Shown: positions 22,621 to 31,648 of the stretch, one piece after another
How positions within the stretch are numbered: the first letter of the stretch is position 1
How the letters are laid out: each line of letters opens with the position of its first letter
The notes under the pieces: generated by a model
Database searches by the model: none
The model's input: only the letters and a program-made list of their open reading frames with translations
What the model was told of the DNA's origin: nothing
Assembly: GCF_000733295.1 (NCBI RefSeq)
Contig: NZ_JPMI01000079.1
Span: 105,537 to 169,536, forward strand
DNA: 64,000 bases
Source: Archangium violaceum Cb vi76
GTDB taxonomy: Bacteria; Myxococcota; Myxococcia; Myxococcales; Myxococcaceae
Direction: 5' to 3'
Translations under genes and position numbers: made by a program

Positions 22621-24960
22621 TCAGGGCGACGGCCTGCCCAACGCGATGGGGGCCGCCAGACACGAGTCGGGGATGCCGAAGGCCTTCGTGAGCGCCACCG
22701 CGTCGGGGCGGAGCTCGGCGCACAGGCGTGTCACCTCCTTGCGGATGGCCTTGGCCTTGGCGCCCTCGATGTGGTCGTTCTCCAGGAACCAGCCGCTCGC
22801 GTCCTGCAGGCAGCCCAGGCCATACACGTCACACAGCCGGCCGAGCACCGTCTTGAGCGCCGGGTCCTTCACCTCGGCGACCCCCAGGAGGAACTGCTCC
22901 AACACCACGCGCTCCACGTGCGCGTTGGCGAGCGCCAGCAGGTGGTCCTGGCACTGGTTGAAGGCCTCGAACGAGTCCACTCCCGCGCTGAGCCGCTCGC
23001 GCAGCCGCCGCGCCGCCGAGGCCAGCAGATCCGACTCCCGGAAGCGCAGCGCGCGCAGCTGGAAGTCGCCGTCGCGCAGGTGCTCGCTGCCCGTGCGCCG
23101 CACCGAGAAGGGGTTGCGGTCCCCGAGCGCCCCCGCCGCCCGGTCCACGATGAGCCGCATCACCGTGAAGACGCGATCGTCCTCGAACTGCTGCCGGTAG
23201 CCGGTGAGCAGGCTCTTGGCCACCAGTTGCAGCAGCACCGTGTTGTCGCCCTCGAAGGTGGAGAAGACGTCCGTGTCCGCCTTGAGCGAGGGCAGCCGGT
23301 TGGCCACGAGGTAGCCCTGGCCTCCGCACGACTCGCGCGCCACCTGGAGCGTGCGCGTGGTGTGCCGCGAGGCATAGGCCTTGAGGCCCGCCGCGAGCGC
23401 CTCCACCTCCAACGCGTCCTCCTCGGTGCGTTCCACGTAGCGTTTCACCAGGTACTTGAGCGCGAAGTCCAGGGCGTACGTGGTGGCCAGTGGGCGCAGC
23501 AGCCGGAGCTGGTGGGCCTGGTAGTCCAGCAGCCGCACCTCCTGCTCACCGGCCGGGCCGAACTGCCGGCGCTCGTCACCGTAGGAGATGGCGATGGCCA
23601 GCCCGCTCTTGGCCGCGCTCGAGGCCGCGCACGCCACGCTCACCCGGCCCGCCACCAGCGTGCCCAGCATGGTGAAGAAGCGCTTGGAGACGCCGGGGAT
23701 GGCGCTGGTGTACTCGCCCTCGGGGCTCACCCGCGAGAAGCGGTCCAGCAGGTTCTCGCGCGGCACGCGCACGCCGTCGAACCACAGCCGCCCGTTGTCC
23801 ACGCCGTTCAGCCCCATCTTCAGGCCGCAGTCCTCCACGCGCACCCCGGGCAGCAGCCGGCCCTCCTCGTCCCGGAGGGGAACGAGCAGCGCGTGGACGC
23901 CGTGGCGCTCGCCCTTCACCTCGAGCTGGGCGAACACCGTGGCCAGGCGCGCGTGCTGCGCCGCGTTGCCGATCCACTCCTTGCGTGCCGATTCCGAGGG
24001 CGTGTGCACCACGAACTCGCCGCGCTCGGCGTCGTAGCGGGCCAGCGTCTCCACGTCGCGGACGTTGGAGCCGTGGCCCAGCTCGCTCATGGCGAAGCAG
24101 CCGGGCAGCTCCACCGAGGCCACGTGCGGCAGGTATTGGCGGTGGTGATGCTCGGTGCCGAGGAAGTAGATGCTGCCGCCGAAGAGCCCGAAGTGCACGC
24201 CCGCCTTCACCACGAGGCTCAGGTCGAAGAAGGACAGCGTCTCGAAGGCGGCGATGAAGCGGCCCAGGTCCACCTTCGTGAGATCCTCCGGGTACGCGAG
24301 CTGGCCCAGTCCGCGTGCGGCCAGTTGCTTCAACCAGGAGAGCACCTGGGCGCGGTAGGCGGCGGTGTCGCGCTCGTCGACGTAGCGGAAGCCCGGATCG
24401 GCCAGCCATTCGCGGACGGCGGCGCGCTCGGCGGAGTAGGTGCGATCCAGCACGGCGCGCAGCGCGTCCACACTGAAGGAGTGGGGCTCGGGCGGCTTGA
24501 CGGCGTGGAGCCGGGGGGCGGAGACGAGCGTGCGCACGGCCTCGGCGCCGGACACGCCGATCGCCGACTCCACGGGGGCGAGGCTTCGGGCCAGCTCGGG
24601 CATGGGAGCGGGCAGGGCGTCCTTGCCACCCACGGCCTCGGCGAGCTGCGCCCCGAGCTCCACGAGGCTCTTCTGATCACTCCGGGAGAGACGTTCGGCG
24701 GTACGGCGGATGTGCTCGCCCACCTGGGCGAGGGCGCTGGGGCTGGGCGGGTTGAGGGGGTCCAACCAGTTCGCCAGCACGGCGGTGGAGCGCAAGTCCA
24801 ACCAGTGCTGCGAGCGGGCCGCGGCACCCAGGGCGCGAATCTCCTCGGGGGTCAACTCACCGTCGGTCCAGGCCACGTAGAGCATGGGGACGAGGGGAGC
24901 GAGGCGGGGGAGGGACAGCAACTCCCGCGCGGAGGGGCCCTGCACGTCATCGATGGCCAT
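22621..24960 (-). CDS. acyl-CoA oxidase/dehydrogenase with N-terminal TerB-like region
   Basis: 779 residues. An N-terminal helical region (about 15-110, VAWTDGELTPEEIRALGAAA) resembles a TerB-like domain. The rest is an acyl-CoA oxidase: CFAMSELGHGSNVRDVETLARY, GLKMGLNGVDNGRLWFDGVRVPRENLL (split here for motif description), FTMLGTLVAGRVSVA, YGDERRQFGP, and CGGQGYLVANRLPSLKADTD near residue 540. Reaction by family: FAD-dependent oxidation of acyl-CoA to trans-2-enoyl-CoA, passing electrons to oxygen. Myxobacteria carry several such enzymes for fatty acid turnover. Start ATG 24960 with GGAGAGAAGC upstream. Confidence 0.93.
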   Translation of the reverse strand: MAIDDVQGPSARELLSLPRLAPLVPMLYVAWTDGELTPEEIRALGAAARSQHWLDLRSTAVLANWLDPLNPPSPSALAQVGEHIRRTAERLSRSDQKSLVELGAQLAEAVGGKDALPAPMPELARSLAPVESAIGVSGAEAVRTLVSAPRLHAVKPPEPHSFSVDALRAVLDRTYSAERAAVREWLADPGFRYVDERDTAAYRAQVLSWLKQLAARGLGQLAYPEDLTKVDLGRFIAAFETLSFFDLSLVVKAGVHFGLFGGSIYFLGTEHHHRQYLPHVASVELPGCFAMSELGHGSNVRDVETLARYDAERGEFVVHTPSESARKEWIGNAAQHARLATVFAQLEVKGERHGVHALLVPLRDEEGRLLPGVRVEDCGLKMGLNGVDNGRLWFDGVRVPRENLLDRFSRVSPEGEYTSAIPGVSKRFFTMLGTLVAGRVSVACAASSAAKSGLAIAISYGDERRQFGPAGEQEVRLLDYQAHQLRLLRPLATTYALDFALKYLVKRYVERTEEDALEVEALAAGLKAYASRHTTRTLQVARESCGGQGYLVANRLPSLKADTDVFSTFEGDNTVLLQLVAKSLLTGYRQQFEDDRVFTVMRLIVDRAAGALGDRNPFSVRRTGSEHLRDGDFQLRALRFRESDLLASAARRLRERLSAGVDSFEAFNQCQDHLLALANAHVERVVLEQFLLGVAEVKDPALKTVLGRLCDVYGLGCLQDASGWFLENDHIEGAKAKAIRKEVTRLCAELRPDAVALTKAFGIPDSCLAAPIALGRPSP

Positions 24961-25032
24961 GAGCTTCTCTCCTGGTGTTCGGGCGGAGGGGCAGCTTGCC
25001 CGCGGAAGGCCCTGGCGTCGAGGGATGTCGAC

Positions 25033-25586
25033 TCAGTGGAGTGGCTGGCCGAAGGCGTCGAGGACGGGGCGGCGGGTGGGGAGGGTTCGGCGCTCGTGGT
25101 CGTAGAAACACTCGGGGCCGAGCAGGGAGATGAGCTCGCGCTCGCGGGCCATACCGGCCTCGGTGCCAGCTTCGGTGGGCAGCTCGTAGGGCTGGACGAG
25201 GACGATGTCTTCACCGAGTGACTGGCGGCTCCCGGCGGGGAGGGTGTCGAGGCGCTCGCCGAACATGCGGAGGAAGGGAGGGTCGTAGAAGTTGCGCCAG
25301 ACGAGTCCCGGGAGGCCCTCGCTGTAGTCGCGTACGGTGAGTTCCTCCTCTCCGTTCTGGCGGCAACCATCAGGTGGTTGCGCTCCTCGTAATAGGCAAT
25401 GAGTGGCGTGAATTCCGTGGGCATCGGATCCATCTCACGGTCCGGCGAGGCGGAGCTGTATCGCTTTGGCTCGAACCATCGGTATCTGCGAAAGACGAGG
25501 TCGAGGAACTCTCGTACGAGTTCGCCCGAGAGATGGCCAGGAGGAAGCCTGATTTGCAGATCGAGGGAGATGACGGGCATGGTCAT
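25033..25586 (-). pseudogene. frameshifted gene of unknown family (about 184 aa when joined)
   Basis: From ATG 25586 the frame reads MTMPVISLDLQIRLPPGHLS and continues through FRRYRWFEP and IAYYEERNHLMVAA, then breaks near 25362. The neighbouring frame continues RQNGEEELTVRDYSEG, LVWRNFYDPPFLRMFGERLD, and ends DAFGQPLH at 25033. Both halves have coding-like composition and no stop lies between them, so one base was gained or lost. Size and style recall small immunity-type proteins of myxobacteria, but the family is not recognised. Confidence 0.6.
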
Positions 25587-26077
25587 GCGGAAGCTGGGGC
25601 TGTTGGAGTGCTTCGAATAGCCATGAGCTTCTCTCAGGTCCTGCTGTGTCAAATCGGAGAATCCCAAATCGGACCATCCCACCTTGGAGGGTGGGCCAGC
25701 GGGGTGACGTCTCAGGTGGTCCTTCAGCGGGGAGGCGAGTTCTGCTTAAAGGTGGAGGGTGAGCACGACGTCGACGAAGAAGCCGGAGCAGGCCACCCTG
25801 CTGGAATCATCCCCGCTTGCTGGAGTTCGGCGATGGCCTCGGTCCTGATCGCAAAACGGACACCTGTGTCCTGGAATCGGACAGGTGGGGCTCGAGATGT
25901 TGAGCCGTCGTAAGTGCATGATATTTGTAGGGGTTTTTCGAGCGATGTCAGAGTCCTTCACATGGAACACCGATTCGTGGAGTGTCGAACCTCCACAGGT
26001 AGTCTCGACCTACGTGCCAAGTAGCTGTTTCAGGCTACTCGTGTTTGTTGGCCCGTAGGTTGCAACAGCCCCCTCGG
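25587..26077. other. gene-poor stretch at edge of lower-GC island
   Basis: No frame here has a convincing start, ribosome site and composition. On the minus strand GAGAGAAGCTCATGGC at about 25621-25636 closely matches the translation start region of the acyl-CoA oxidase gene (around 24959), a hint of an old duplication. GC falls from about 25900 onward. Confidence 0.4.
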
Positions 26078-26575
26078 ATGAAAGTCAGTTGGGGCGGTCC
26101 CCAATGCAGTAGCGGTTCATTGTGGGGCGTCGCGCTGTGCGTGGGAGTTTTCGTCGCGGCTTGTGCTTCGCCACAGCATGCAAATAGCTCGTCTACACCG
26201 ATGAGTACGACGTGTCGTCATGCTCCCACAGTCGAAGAATGCCAGGCTGCGGCGATGCAGATTACAAATGAGTGCCTGCGCGGCTGCGTTCTGGCGCAGT
26301 GCGCTGGAATCAAGGTCAAATGTAGCGAGTACATCCAAAAGGAATGCGAGAAGAATAGCGAAGACGGAACTCTTCCTCCCTTTGGCTACGTTTACAGGTT
26401 ATCCGATACGTCCTGCGAAAAGCCTGTGGGTGAGGTCAATTGGTGTGAGTTGGCCGAGGAGGACCGTGAGTGTCGCGCAAAGGCGATGGTTCATGAGTTG
26501 GCGCATTCCTGTGGGTGGGCTCATTACGACGGGTTTGGCGTTCCTTCTGACGATGGACTCATCCAATGCGACTGA
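26078..26575 (+). CDS. lipoprotein with metzincin-like zinc motif
   Basis: ATG 26078 gives a lipoprotein signal ending VFVAAC (C29). The 165-residue product is cysteine-rich (CLRGCVLAQCAG, KCSEYIQKEC) and ends soon after HELAHSCGWAH (H139-E140, H143, H149), which fits HExxHxxGxxH, the metzincin zinc signature. Only 17 residues follow, so no Met-turn domain exists and the enzyme would be very small; a structural zinc or an inactive fold is possible. GC is clearly below the neighbours, suggesting transfer. The next lipoprotein gene overlaps by 10 bases, so they form an operon. Confidence 0.75.
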   Translation: MKVSWGGPQCSSGSLWGVALCVGVFVAACASPQHANSSSTPMSTTCRHAPTVEECQAAAMQITNECLRGCVLAQCAGIKVKCSEYIQKECEKNSEDGTLPPFGYVYRLSDTSCEKPVGEVNWCELAEEDRECRAKAMVHELAHSCGWAHYDGFGVPSDDGLIQCD

Positions 26576-27159
26576 CGTGGCCTGTTCTGGCAGCTGCCTT
26601 GCTCCTGGGCGTGACAGCTTGTAAGGGTTTTCCTTTTCCGTGGTGGTTCAAGACGGTCCCAGCGAATTCCAGTAGTGTTGAGAGCAACGATGGTGGAATC
26701 AAGGAACCCCCAAGAGTCAGATTGGAGCTGCAAGACCTCCGCTACGATGGATGGTCGCTTTTCGGGCGTCTCCTGGTCAGTCCTGACGAGGGACGACTCC
26801 GATTGGATAAGCGGCTCATCACGAGTGCGTCGTTAAGCACGAAATCGGTCACGGACTGCGTCACGCGTCACCCTGTTGAGTTCATGGTGATCGATGTTCG
26901 CGCAACCGGTCCCCAAGAAGAGGATGTGTTGCTGCTCGAGTCGGGCTATTGGTACGGAAAGGACGTGCGTATTCCCTTGTTCGCCGAGACTCCCGACAGG
27001 CAGCGGGGTCCAAATTGCATTGAAGTCGATATGGTCTTCCATGCACTTGGTGGAGCGCCGGTTGCACGTGTGCATGTTCGTGCCGAGAGTCCGCCTCTGC
27101 CTCCCGTGGACCAGGGCATGTCGGCGGACGCAGGCATGCGGGTGGATGCTGGCCTTTAG
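26566..27159 (+). CDS. lipoprotein of unknown function
   Basis: 197 residues with a lipoprotein signal (LLLGVTAC, C19). The body is beta-rich (VRLELQDLRYDGWSLFGRLL, FMVIDVRATG, IEVDMVFHALGGAPVARVHV). A repetitive MSADAGMRVDAG tail closes it. No family recognised. It overlaps the metzincin-like gene and shares its low GC, so the pair probably moved together and may form a protein-inhibitor or complex pair; that is speculation. Confidence 0.7.
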   Translation: MRLTWPVLAAALLLGVTACKGFPFPWWFKTVPANSSSVESNDGGIKEPPRVRLELQDLRYDGWSLFGRLLVSPDEGRLRLDKRLITSASLSTKSVTDCVTRHPVEFMVIDVRATGPQEEDVLLLESGYWYGKDVRIPLFAETPDRQRGPNCIEVDMVFHALGGAPVARVHVRAESPPLPPVDQGMSADAGMRVDAGL

Positions 27160-27170
27160 AAGAGAGTGCC

Positions 27171-27557
27171 TCAGCCCTCGCTCTTCCACTCGTTGCCGCG
27201 CGACTCCAGGGGACCGCGCTGGGGGCGGACGACACAGAAGCGCTGGCCCGTCGGCGCCTCCATCACCCACCAACGCGTGATGAACTCCACCCGCTTCGCG
27301 CCGAGCGCCTCCAGCCGCTTCACCTCGGCCTCGATGTCATCGGTCTCGATGTCCAGGTGGATGCGGCCCGGATGATCCACCTTCTGCACGAGGATCATCG
27401 GCTCCTCGGTGGCCGCCGTGAGCTCGCGGTATTTGGGGTCCTCCGGTGTATGCGGCACGACGGGCCTTCCGAGCGCCTTGCTCCAGAAGGCCGTGGCCGA
27501 TTCGATGTCCTCGCTCTTGCAGTCAATGACGAATGCGGCGAGCCGGCTGCGATGCAT
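27171..27557 (-). CDS. VOC family (glyoxalase-like) protein
   Basis: 128 residues from ATG 27557 with GGAGGACTTC upstream. A single vicinal-oxygen-chelate module: AFVIDCKSEDIESATAFWSKALG, YRELTAATEEPMILVQKV, RIHLDIETDDIEAEVKRLEALGA, RWWVMEAPTGQRFCVV. This is the family's beta-alpha-beta3 pattern with HLDIET and a late acidic/metal position. Such proteins include glyoxalases, dioxygenases and resistance proteins; the substrate cannot be read. Last gene of a probable operon with the two genes upstream. Confidence 0.9.
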   Translation of the reverse strand: MHRSRLAAFVIDCKSEDIESATAFWSKALGRPVVPHTPEDPKYRELTAATEEPMILVQKVDHPGRIHLDIETDDIEAEVKRLEALGAKRVEFITRWWVMEAPTGQRFCVVRPQRGPLESRGNEWKSEG

Positions 27558-27574
27558 GAAGTCCTCCCAGGGGT

Positions 27575-28579
27575 TCAGGAACTTCCCGCATCATCCCGGA
27601 TGGTGGGCTCCTCCGCCCGTACCATCTGCGTGCCGACGGGGGCGGGTGTTGGCTCGGCCGCGTTTGCCTCGGGGTCCAGGTTCTGGACGGGCAACGGAAC
27701 CATGGCGCGGTAGACGTCCACGGTGAAGGCCGTGGTGGCCAGCGAGAAGCCCAGCCGCGCGAGGACCACCAGTTGCGCCACCAGCAGCGCCAGCCAGGCC
27801 GTCCCCGTGCTGGTCACCTGCACCGCCGCGTGCAGCCTCGCGAACACAATCACCATCGCCAGGCCCAGCAGACCCACCGCGATGTAGCCGAGCAGCGCTC
27901 CCGGCGAGCGCACCATCCGCTTCAGCGCGCGCCAGGCCGCGAGCCGCGTCTTGCGCTGGTCATCCGCGTAGAGCTGGACGCGTGCCAGATCGAAGCTCGA
28001 TCGCCAGAGGGCGAACAGCACCACCACCAGGGCCAGGTGCGTCAGGCTCCAGAAGGTGAAGGGGTTCTCGAGTGCCCAGTGCTCGCCAGGGAGGGTGAAC
28101 AGCGTGGGCTTCCCGGCGCGGGAGAAGAGCACGGTGGCGAGCACCACCAGCCCCACCACGGGCAGCAGTCCCAGCAGGGCCCATCCGAGCAGGCGCAGGT
28201 TGCGGCCGAGCTGGGCGGCGCAGTCGCGAGCGAAGTCGGCCAGCGAGAAGCGCCCGGGCGAGCACAGCCGCGAGACGATACCGCCCGCGAGCACGAGCTG
28301 GAGCCCGAAGGACAGGACGATGCCCAGGATGACCGGGCCCGCGAGGAACGGGCCTCCGCCCTGCGCGAGCAGCTTGCTGAAGTCGAGCACCGCCTCGGGC
28401 GAGGGGAAGGGCCGGCCCCGGCCGGCGAGCGAGTGCCCGAACCGGCCGATGGCGGGGAGGAGGACGGGCATGGACTGGATGAGGGCGATGCACAGGTTGG
28501 CCGCCAGCAGCACGCCGAGCAGCTTCAGCTCGGAGAAGGCCCGGAGCGGCGCCGTGAGAATCGAACGAAGGGAATTCAT
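27575..28579 (-). CDS. multi-pass membrane protein of unknown function
   Basis: 334 residues with about six hydrophobic segments (around residues 19-42, 80-103, 130-152, 176-196, 226-250, 258-285) and a proline/glutamate-rich soluble tail. The basic linkers sit on alternate sides, as in an inner-membrane protein. No family recognised. Nine bases after the M1 peptidase stop, so co-expressed with it; it may assist export or anchoring of that enzyme. Confidence 0.8.
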   Translation of the reverse strand: MNSLRSILTAPLRAFSELKLLGVLLAANLCIALIQSMPVLLPAIGRFGHSLAGRGRPFPSPEAVLDFSKLLAQGGGPFLAGPVILGIVLSFGLQLVLAGGIVSRLCSPGRFSLADFARDCAAQLGRNLRLLGWALLGLLPVVGLVVLATVLFSRAGKPTLFTLPGEHWALENPFTFWSLTHLALVVVLFALWRSSFDLARVQLYADDQRKTRLAAWRALKRMVRSPGALLGYIAVGLLGLAMVIVFARLHAAVQVTSTGTAWLALLVAQLVVLARLGFSLATTAFTVDVYRAMVPLPVQNLDPEANAAEPTPAPVGTQMVRAEEPTIRDDAGSS

Positions 28580-28588
28580 GGCTCTGGC

Positions 28589-30688
28589 TCAGAAGAGGAG
28601 GGACGCGACGGTGGAGAGCATCTGGCCCACGTAGGTGGCCCAGCCGAACAGCGACATGGCCACCTGGCCGGACATCTGCTTCGTCCGGGAGTTGTTGGCC
28701 GGGTGGATGTCCAGGGCGTTGACGGCCTGGAGCTCCACCTGCTGGATGTCGACGTCCTTGCCGGTGCGCTCGAGGAGCAGGTGCTTCCAGCGCGCCTGTC
28801 CGTCCCAGTGCTCCACCTGGGACGAGCCATCCGCGAACGTCACCTTCACGTCCACGGGGATGCGGACGTCCCCGAGCCGGTTCACCTGCACCTCGCAGCG
28901 GTTCACCGTGTCGTCCTTCGCCGCGCCCCGGGGCTCGCGCTCCACCATTTGGACGCCGCCCTTGCCGTCGTCGAAGAAGCCCTTCTTCCCGGCGCGCTCC
29001 TCGCACGACATCGAGCCCACCGCGTAGTCCAACGTACCCGTACCCCGGAAGAACGTATCGAAGAACCAGCCCAGGTCCTGCCCGGACACCTCGTTGACCA
29101 CGGCGAAGAAATCCTCGCTGCGCGGGTGGCGGAACTTCCAGCGCTCCACGTAGGTGCGCATGATGCGCGCCATGGTCTCCTCGCCCACCAGTTGCTCCAG
29201 TGCGTGGAGCGTCACCTGGGGGCGGCCGTAGCTGTTGCGGAAGTAGTCACCCGTGGTCCGGTACTTCCACGAGGCCTGGAGGATGGGCGAGTTCTCACGC
29301 AGGCCGCTCATGCCGCGCATCCGGTCATGCTCGTCCCAGTCCGTGGTGAACAGGGGGCCCAACCATCCCCGCAGCGGGCTGGGGAGGAAGTCGGCCGGGT
29401 TGGCCCTCACGTTCTCGGTGAAGCTCAGCTTGGAGGTCCCATAGCTGTTGATGCCCTCGTCGAGCCACGGCTCCTCGAACTCGTTCGAGGCCAGCATGCC
29501 CTGCCAGTAGTTGTGGCCGAACTCGTGCACTGTCGTCTCCCAGATGAGGAAGTCCCTGGGCTCGCCCGGCTCGGCGCGGCCCACCACGGTGATGAAGGTG
29601 GGGTACTCCATGCCGCCAGCCTCCATGCCATCCGTGGGCGGTGCCACCAGCGTGAGGTGCGGATACGGCCACGGCGTCCACCACCGTCCGAAATGCTCCA
29701 GCGACGCCTTGGCGGCCTCGATGATCTGCGGCCCCGAGCGGTGGTGCTTTTGATCCACCAGCACGGTGAGCCCCACCTCGGGCAGGCCGGGGGCGCGGAA
29801 TACGTCCTCGAACACCTCGAAGCGCTCGAAGGCGGTCCAGGCGAAGTCGTGGACGTCGTCCTGGTGGTAGCGCAGGGTCTGCGTGCCGTCCGGATTCTCG
29901 CGGCGCTCCATCAGCACGCCCGTGGCGCCTACCTTCATCGCCCGCGGCACCGTCAAGCGCACGTCGTAGGTGCCGAAGTCGGCGTAGAACTCGGAGGTGG
30001 CGTGGTACTGGTGGCAGTTCCAGCGGGGGCTCGTGGTGCCGCCATCGGGGGGCACCTCCAGCACGCCCAGCTTCGGGAACCACTGGCCCACCAGGTAGAA
30101 GCCGCTGTCCGTGCGGCCGGCGCGGGCGATCACCTTGGGCACGCGCGCTTCCCATTGGAGCTCCAGCGTCACGCGGCCACCGGGCGGCACCGGCTCGGGC
30201 AGCGTCACGGTGAAGACCGTCTGGTCCTCCGTGTTGTCATCGTCCGGGTGCTCGAAGCGCAGCGTGGGCAGCAGATCCGCGCCGTCCTTCACCCGGAGCG
30301 CCTTCACGTTCGAGTAGCCCCACTCGTCCGGCTTGTTGTCGGGGAACGAGGGCGAGCTCGCGCTCGCGCCCCGGAAGCCGCCCATCTCCCGGGCCTCCCG
30401 GTAGAACGTGGAGCGGTCGTTCTTGAAGGCGTTCCAATACAGATGGAACCACAGCGTGGACTGCGGCTCGTTGCTCCGGTTGCGCCAGGTGATCGTCTCC
30501 TGGCCGGTGAGCGCATGGGTGGATGGATCCAACCGGGCGTCGATCTCGTAATCGGTGACGCGCTCGGAGAGGGGCGCGCCCAGGGTGCGGCCCTGTTCGT
30601 CGAAGACGGGAGCGGCGGGGGCCGGTGACTCCGCGGCGAGCGCCGGGAGCTGGCCGAGCAGCAGCAGGAGGGAGAGGAGACGTGTCAT
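28589..30688 (-). CDS. M1 family metallopeptidase, secreted
   Basis: 699 residues from ATG 30688, with signal peptide MTRLLSLLLLLGQLPALAA. N-terminal M1 saddle domain, then catalytic zinc motif HEFGHNYW (H388, E389, H392) with EPWLDEGIN supplying the third ligand, and GGMEYPTFI, the GxMEN-type exopeptidase motif. The C-terminal part carries FRGTGTLDYAVGS and a last hydrophobic segment near the end that may anchor it. By family it removes residues from the N-terminus of peptides. Leads an operon with the membrane and VOC proteins. Confidence 0.92.
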   Translation of the reverse strand: MTRLLSLLLLLGQLPALAAESPAPAAPVFDEQGRTLGAPLSERVTDYEIDARLDPSTHALTGQETITWRNRSNEPQSTLWFHLYWNAFKNDRSTFYREAREMGGFRGASASSPSFPDNKPDEWGYSNVKALRVKDGADLLPTLRFEHPDDDNTEDQTVFTVTLPEPVPPGGRVTLELQWEARVPKVIARAGRTDSGFYLVGQWFPKLGVLEVPPDGGTTSPRWNCHQYHATSEFYADFGTYDVRLTVPRAMKVGATGVLMERRENPDGTQTLRYHQDDVHDFAWTAFERFEVFEDVFRAPGLPEVGLTVLVDQKHHRSGPQIIEAAKASLEHFGRWWTPWPYPHLTLVAPPTDGMEAGGMEYPTFITVVGRAEPGEPRDFLIWETTVHEFGHNYWQGMLASNEFEEPWLDEGINSYGTSKLSFTENVRANPADFLPSPLRGWLGPLFTTDWDEHDRMRGMSGLRENSPILQASWKYRTTGDYFRNSYGRPQVTLHALEQLVGEETMARIMRTYVERWKFRHPRSEDFFAVVNEVSGQDLGWFFDTFFRGTGTLDYAVGSMSCEERAGKKGFFDDGKGGVQMVEREPRGAAKDDTVNRCEVQVNRLGDVRIPVDVKVTFADGSSQVEHWDGQARWKHLLLERTGKDVDIQQVELQAVNALDIHPANNSRTKQMSGQVAMSLFGWATYVGQMLSTVASLLF

Positions 30689-30751
30689 CGGGGCGGCAGC
30701 TTCGCATGCGGGCGGGGAGATGTGCCCGCCTCGCATGCGGTCCGCCGTGGC

Positions 30752-31456
30752 TCACGAGAACACGTTCACGTCGCCGTGGACGGGAAGCAGGGCCACGTCC
30801 TTGCCGCCCCGGTACGTCTGCCGCGCGGGCACCGAGACGAGCTCCCACGTGGGGAGCACCACCGCGGTGAGTGAACGGCCGTAGACACACCCGGTGTCGA
30901 TGCCCACCGCGTACTCCGTGACGAGCGGCCGGTCGAACACGGTGTGTCCGAAGATGACGCGCTCGGGGCCCTCCCAGTGGTGCGTCCAGAAGCGGTAGTC
31001 CGCCGGCGCCTTCGAGGGCCAGTAGCTCTTGCGCTCCGGGGGCCGCACGCACTGGGCGTGCAACAGGTGGTAGGGGTCCTGCTGCGCGATGGGCTTGCCG
31101 GGCAGCACCCCCGCGTGGACCACGGCGGCGTTGTGCTCGGGCAGGAGGATGGAGTGGGGCAGGGTGGCGAAGTAGTCGAGGTGCTCGGGGCCGAGGGCCT
31201 GCCGGGTCTCCAGATGATCCGGGAGGAGGTCGGCGTCCTCGCGGCGGCGCTGCTGCAGGTGTTTCTCCTCGTGGTTGCCGAGGATGGACTCGTGCCGCAT
31301 GGCCAGCTCGACGCACTCGCGTCGCTTGGGGCCGCGGTCGACCAGGTCACCCGTGAAGATGATCCGATCGCTCGAGGTGGCCCCCACCTTGTCGAGCAAC
31401 TCCAGGGCCTCGTCGTAGCACCCGTGGAGGTCTCCGATGACGATGGTGCGGGACAT
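30752..31456 (-). CDS. PP2A/ApaH-like metallophosphatase
   Basis: 234 residues from ATG 31456, which follows AAGGAAG. The phosphoesterase motifs are complete: GDLHGCYDE (8-16), GDLVDRGP (about 35-42), GNHEEKH (about 60), then HAGVLP and FGHTVFD. These bind two metals in bacterial serine/threonine protein phosphatases and in diadenosine tetraphosphatases; the two uses cannot be separated by motif. It lies 63 bases upstream of the M1 peptidase on the same strand. Confidence 0.9.
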   Translation of the reverse strand: MSRTIVIGDLHGCYDEALELLDKVGATSSDRIIFTGDLVDRGPKRRECVELAMRHESILGNHEEKHLQQRRREDADLLPDHLETRQALGPEHLDYFATLPHSILLPEHNAAVVHAGVLPGKPIAQQDPYHLLHAQCVRPPERKSYWPSKAPADYRFWTHHWEGPERVIFGHTVFDRPLVTEYAVGIDTGCVYGRSLTAVVLPTWELVSVPARQTYRGGKDVALLPVHGDVNVFS

Positions 31457-31555
31457 GATGCTGCTTCCTTCGAAAGGGTGGGCACCCGAGTGGAGAAGCC
31501 GTTTTGTCTGAATCCCAGATTCAGTGCCGACCGCCGGCGTCACCCCCATGGAGAG

Positions 31556-31630
31556 CGGAGGTGGGTGGAGTCGAACCACCAGGCTTGTAGGGCCTCTTCG
31601 GCCGGATGCCCGAAATGTCGTTTCGCCTCC
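31556..31630 (-). tRNA. tRNA-like sequence, non-canonical anticodon arm
   Basis: A 75-nt minus-strand segment has acceptor ends GGAGGCG/CACCTCC (six of seven pairs) and an intact T arm GGTGG TTCGACT CCACC. The middle is abnormal: the only anticodon-like hairpin, GGCC-GAAGA-GGCC, has a 5-base loop, and a 10-base region follows it. It is not a usable tRNA by this reading; a decayed tRNA or another tRNA-like RNA is possible. The position is between the phosphatase and the histidine kinase, in a 192-base gap. Confidence 0.35.
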
Positions 31631-31648
31631 AGGGACGGAATGCCCGCG

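Noticed and set aside
25746..25970. Small minus-strand frame with several cysteines
   Set aside because: No ribosome site, no composition support, overlaps an intergenic AT-rich edge.
26045..26077. Upstream TTG start for the metzincin-like lipoprotein
   Set aside because: It adds residues before the signal peptide and has no better ribosome site than ATG 26078.
31556..31630. Possible tmRNA because of the GGAGGCG start and T arm
   Set aside because: Only 75 nt between the ends; no tag reading frame or pseudoknot space as needed for tmRNA.
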